Shown: positions 61,360 to 64,000 of the stretch, piece after piece
How positions within the stretch are numbered: the first letter of the stretch is position 1
How the letters are laid out: every line of letters begins with the position of its first letter
From: Rheinheimera sp. MMS21-TC3
Lineage (GTDB): Bacteria; Pseudomonadota; Gammaproteobacteria; Enterobacterales; Alteromonadaceae
Assembly (NCBI RefSeq): GCF_032229285.1
Contig: NZ_CP135084.1
Location: 434,001 to 498,000, forward strand
Direction of reading: 5' to 3'
DNA length: 64,000 nucleotides
Translations under genes and position numbers: made by a program
Notes under the pieces: model-generated
Told to the model about the DNA's origin: nothing
The model's input: the letters and a program-made list of their open reading frames with translations, nothing else
Database searches by the model: none

Positions 61360-62544
61360 ATGGCTAAGGCTAAATTTGAACGTATTAAACCGCACGTTAA
61401 CGTGGGCACCATCGGTCACGTTGACCACGGTAAAACTACTTTAACTGCAGCAATCACCAACGTATTAGCAAAAACATACGGCGGTCAAGCGTTTGCATTC
61501 GACATGATCGATAAAGCGCCAGAAGAAAAAGCACGTGGTATCACTATCAACACCTCACACGTTGAATATGATACACCTACACGTCACTACGCTCACGTAG
61601 ACTGCCCAGGCCACGCCGACTATGTTAAAAACATGATCACAGGTGCTGCGCAAATGGACGGTGCTATCTTAGTAGTAGCGTCAACAGACGGCCCAATGCC
61701 ACAAACACGTGAGCACATCTTGTTATCACGTCAGGTTGGTGTTCCTTACATCATCGTATTCATGAACAAATGTGACATGGTAGATGACGAAGAATTATTA
61801 GAATTAGTAGAAATGGAAGTACGTGAATTACTTTCAGACTACGATTTCCCAGGTGATGACTTACCAGTAATCCGTGGTTCAGCGTTAAAAGCGTTGGAAG
61901 GCGTAGCTGAGTGGGAAGCTAAGATTGTAGAATTAGGTGAAGCGTTAGATACGTATATCCCTGATCCAGTTCGTGCAATTGATAAGCCATTCATCATGCC
62001 AATTGAAGACGTATTCTCAATTGCTGGTCGTGGTACAGTAGTAACTGGCCGTGTAGAGCAAGGTATCATCAAAGTAGGCGAGACAGTAGAAATCGTTGGT
62101 ATCAAAGATACAGTAGCGACGACTTGTACTGGTGTAGAGATGTTCCGTAAGTTGTTAGACGAAGGTCGTGCAGGTGAGAACATTGGTGCCTTATTACGTG
62201 GTACTAAGCGTGAAGACGTAGAGCGTGGCCAAGTATTAGCGAAGCCAGGTTCAATCAAGCCACACACTAAGTTTGAAGGTGAAGTGTACGTATTATCAAA
62301 AGAAGAAGGTGGTCGTCATACTCCATTCTTCAAAGGTTACCGTCCACAATTCTACTTCCGTACGACAGACGTAACGGGCTCAGTAGAGTTACCAGAAGGC
62401 GTAGAAATGGTAATGCCAGGCGACAACTTGAAGTTTGTTGTTGAATTAATTTGCCCAATCGCGATGACAGAAGGTTTACGCTTCGCTATCCGTGAAGGTG
62501 GCCGCACAGTAGGTGCTGGTGTAGTATCAAAAATCGTTGCTTAA
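61360..62544 (+). CDS. tufB: Translation elongation factor Tu
   Basis: 394 residues. GTPase that brings aminoacyl-tRNA to the ribosome. G1 GHVDHGKTT (residues 18-26), switch [14 protein letters not shown]3 DCPGHADY, G4 NKCD, and domains II and III complete. Codon use is strongly biased as expected for a very abundant protein. Downstream terminator. Since tuf genes are often duplicated, a second copy elsewhere is likely. Confidence 0.99.
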   Translation: MAKAKFERIKPHVNVGTIGHVDHGKTTLTAAITNVLAKTYGGQAFAFDMIDKAPEEKARGITINTSHVEYDTPTRHYAHVDCPGHADYVKNMITGAAQMDGAILVVASTDGPMPQTREHILLSRQVGVPYIIVFMNKCDMVDDEELLELVEMEVRELLSDYDFPGDDLPVIRGSALKALEGVAEWEAKIVELGEALDTYIPDPVRAIDKPFIMPIEDVFSIAGRGTVVTGRVEQGIIKVGETVEIVGIKDTVATTCTGVEMFRKLLDEGRAGENIGALLRGTKREDVERGQVLAKPGSIKPHTKFEGEVYVLSKEEGGRHTPFFKGYRPQFYFRTTDVTGSVELPEGVEMVMPGDNLKFVVELICPIAMTEGLRFAIREGGRTVGAGVVSKIVA

Positions 62545-62567
62545 TAGTTAACGTATTTTAGATATCT

Positions 62568-62594
62568 AAAAGGCCCCAAACGGGGCCTTTTTTA
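62568..62594 (+). terminator. tufB terminator
   Basis: Stem AAAAGGCCCC/GGGGCCTTTT (62568-62577, 62582-62591) with AAAC loop, followed by more T. Confidence 0.92.
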
Positions 62595-62655
62595 TTTAGT
62601 TTGCTGCAAAAAAACAAAAAAAGTAAAATCTATTTGCAATAAACAATCACTATGC

Positions 62656-62692
62656 TTGTGTTAGCCTGTGTACGCAGTATAATAAGCGGCTA
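62656..62692 (+). promoter_or_regulatory. Promoter for tRNA-Trp-secE-nusG
   Basis: -35 TTGTGT (62656-62661), 16-base spacer, -10 TATAAT (62678-62683), discriminator AAGCGGC. Confidence 0.7.
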
Positions 62693-62742
62693 TTAAAAAC
62701 TTGGTATTAGTATCAAGTAGTAGTCAGAAGATATAACTTTGT

Positions 62743-62819
62743 AGGGGCGTAGTTCCAATTGGTAGAACAGCGGTCTCCAAAACCGATGGTTGGGGGTTCG
62801 AATCCCTCCGCCCCTGCCA
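62743..62819 (+). tRNA. trpT: tRNA-Trp (CCA)
   Basis: 77 nt. Acceptor AGGGGCG/CGCCCCT, anticodon CCA in TCTCCAAAA, encoded terminal CCA. Placed between tufB and secE, a common gammaproteobacterial order. Confidence 0.98.
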
Positions 62820-62892
62820 CATTTTTTGGTGTAGAAATAGTCTACATCTGGTAGTTAGTTGCTTTTAGCAGTCAAGTTAAGTGAGTCGAAGC

Positions 62893-63267
62893 ATGAGCGC
62901 AGCAAGTGAAACCCCAAATAGTGGATTAGAAATAGTTAAATGGTTGTTGGTGTTTGCAATTTTAGCTGCTGCAGTAGTAGGTAATTATGTTTATGAGTTA
63001 TCTGCATTAGAGCGAGCCATCGCTGTTGTGGTATTGGTTATTATCGCTGGTGTGGTTGCAGGTCAAACATACAAAGGCAAGACCTTTATTAACTTTGCTA
63101 AAGAAGCGCGTACAGAAGTACGTAAAGTGGTATGGCCAACTCGCCAAGAAACGATGCAAACAACAATAGTAGTATTAATTGCTACTGTTATTATGGGCAT
63201 AATTCTTTGGGGATTAGATGCAATTTTATTAAGATTAGTTTCATTTTTAACTGGATTAGGGATTTAA
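62893..63267 (+). CDS. secE: Preprotein translocase subunit SecE
   Basis: 124 residues from ATG 62893; GTG at 62881 is in frame but gives four extra residues. Three membrane helices as in the longer enterobacterial form, with the conserved AREAR-like segment FAKEARTEVRKVVWPTRQE. Stabilises SecY in the translocon. Three bases before nusG. Confidence 0.97.
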   Translation: MSAASETPNSGLEIVKWLLVFAILAAAVVGNYVYELSALERAIAVVVLVIIAGVVAGQTYKGKTFINFAKEARTEVRKVVWPTRQETMQTTIVVLIATVIMGIILWGLDAILLRLVSFLTGLGI

Positions 63268-63270
63268 GAC

Positions 63271-63810
63271 ATGGCAGAAAAGATGCGTTGGTATGTAGTA
63301 CAAGCCTTTTCTGGCTATGAGCAGCGGGTAGCAACTTCATTGCGCGAATATATTCGTATTAACGAGATGGAAGATAAGTTTGGTGAAGTCTTAGTGCCTA
63401 CTGAAGAAGTCATTGAGATGCGGGCAGGCCAAAAGCGTAAATCAGAGCGTAAATTTTTTCCTGGCTATGTATTAGTACAGATGGAAATGTGCGAAGAAGC
63501 TTGGCACTTAGTAAAAAGCGTGCCTCGCGTGTTAGGCTTTATTGGTGGCACATCAGATCGCCCAGCACCTATTTCTGAAAAAGAAGCCATGACGATATTA
63601 AATCGTCTTGAAGATAATGCTGATAAACCAAAACCAAAAACACTGTTTGAAACAGGTGAAGTTGTCCGTGTTACGGAAGGTCCTTTTGCTGACTTTAACG
63701 GTGTGGTTGAAGAAGTTGACTACGATAAGAGTCGAGTTAAGGTGTCAGTACTTATATTTGGTCGTTCAACACCGGTTGAACTTGAGTTTGGCCAAGTAGA
63801 AAAAGCATAA
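63271..63810 (+). CDS. nusG: Transcription termination/antitermination factor NusG
   Basis: 179 residues. NGN domain ([19 protein letters not shown]) and KOW domain ([21 protein letters not shown], shown in part). Links RNA polymerase with Rho or the ribosome. Directly after secE, as in nearly all bacteria. Confidence 0.98.
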   Translation: MAEKMRWYVVQAFSGYEQRVATSLREYIRINEMEDKFGEVLVPTEEVIEMRAGQKRKSERKFFPGYVLVQMEMCEEAWHLVKSVPRVLGFIGGTSDRPAPISEKEAMTILNRLEDNADKPKPKTLFETGEVVRVTEGPFADFNGVVEEVDYDKSRVKVSVLIFGRSTPVELEFGQVEKA

Positions 63811-63825
63811 TTAAAGATTGTAACC

Positions 63826-63859
63826 GGGCGCTGATTAAAATATAATCTGCGCCCTTTTT
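63826..63859 (+). terminator. Terminator or attenuator between nusG and rplK
   Basis: Stem GGGCGC/GCGCCC (63826-63831, 63849-63854), extended inside by GATT/AATC across one unpaired T on each side, then TTTTT. It separates secE-nusG from the ribosomal protein operon. Confidence 0.75.
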
Positions 63860-63929
63860 AACGTTGGGGAGCCGCTTGAGTAATTGTCCTCGCATTTACA
63901 AGGCTAAGACCCTAAAACTGAGGTGAAAC

Positions 63930-64000
63930 ATGGCAAAGAAAGTTACTGCACTCATTAAATTGCAGGTAAAAGCTGGTATGGCTAATCCGTCGCCACCAGT
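63930..64000 (+). CDS. rplK: Ribosomal protein L11 (5' part, cut by window edge)
   Basis: Begins MAKKVTALIKLQVKAGMANP, the N-terminus of L11 (translational GTPase-associated region). ATG 63930 with GAGGTGAAAC. Runs off the right edge after 24 codons. Confidence 0.95.
   Translation, partial: MAKKVTALIKLQVKAGMANPSPP

Overview
The window reads as a contiguous piece of the core chromosome of a gammaproteobacterium of the Alteromonadales/Chromatiales type. My best guess is the Rheinheimera/Arsukibacterium/Alishewanella group. This rests on the 16S sequence style, the protein families (TonB receptors, OmpR/EnvZ, a full type II secretion cluster, a GlyGly-CTERM-like protease, a desaturase/FabR pair) and gene order. 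Genus is not proven. I see no phage, insertion sequence, CRISPR array or integron.

Layout. 1-7036: the 3' part of a TonB-dependent receptor, a secreted S9 peptidase and a CadC-like membrane transcription factor with a beta-propeller sensor; probably a peptide-uptake module. 7112-11755: tex (minus strand) facing ompR-envZ. 12027-17076: a 1323-residue subtilisin-type exoprotease whose tail resembles the GlyGly-CTERM sorting signal, a small Cys-rich lipoprotein, and convergently a rhombosortase (rrtA) that ends an hslR-hslO-rrtA operon. 18546-29833: type II secretion genes gspC to gspN in one tightly overlapping operon. 29846-33775: yrfG, nudE, cysQ, pckA. 33836-42265: the yheU/yheT, GMC dehydrogenase, TIGR02444/yheS, yheV, slyX/WD40-lipoprotein and fkpA region. 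42313-51762: rsd, nudC, hemE, a Sel1/TonB-C protein, sthA, a delta-9-type desaturase and divergent fabR, trmA, and a membrane-anchored RRM protein. 51950-58004: an rRNA operon (16S, tRNA-Ile, tRNA-Ala, 23S, 5S) with three tandem strong promoters. 58128-64000: murB, birA, coaX, tRNA-Thr/Tyr/Gly/Thr, tufB, tRNA-Trp, secE, nusG and the start of rplK.

How it fits together. Most of the order is that of the E. coli blocks nudE-yrfG-hslR-hslO-pckA-envZ/ompR-tex, yheSTUV-slyX-fkpA, rsd-nudC-hemE, sthA-fabR-trmA, and rrn-murB-birA-(pantothenate kinase)-tRNAs-tufB-secE-nusG-rplK. Into this frame are set the exoprotease, the rhombosortase and the type II secretion cluster. The most interesting reading is that a substrate, its C-terminal processing protease and its outer-membrane exporter lie within 18 kb. 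Other points of note: duplicated tRNA-flanking modules in the 16S-23S spacer with compensatory base changes, a relic 5S tail after the operon terminator, a FabR-type operator on the desaturase promoter, and coaX in the place of coaA.
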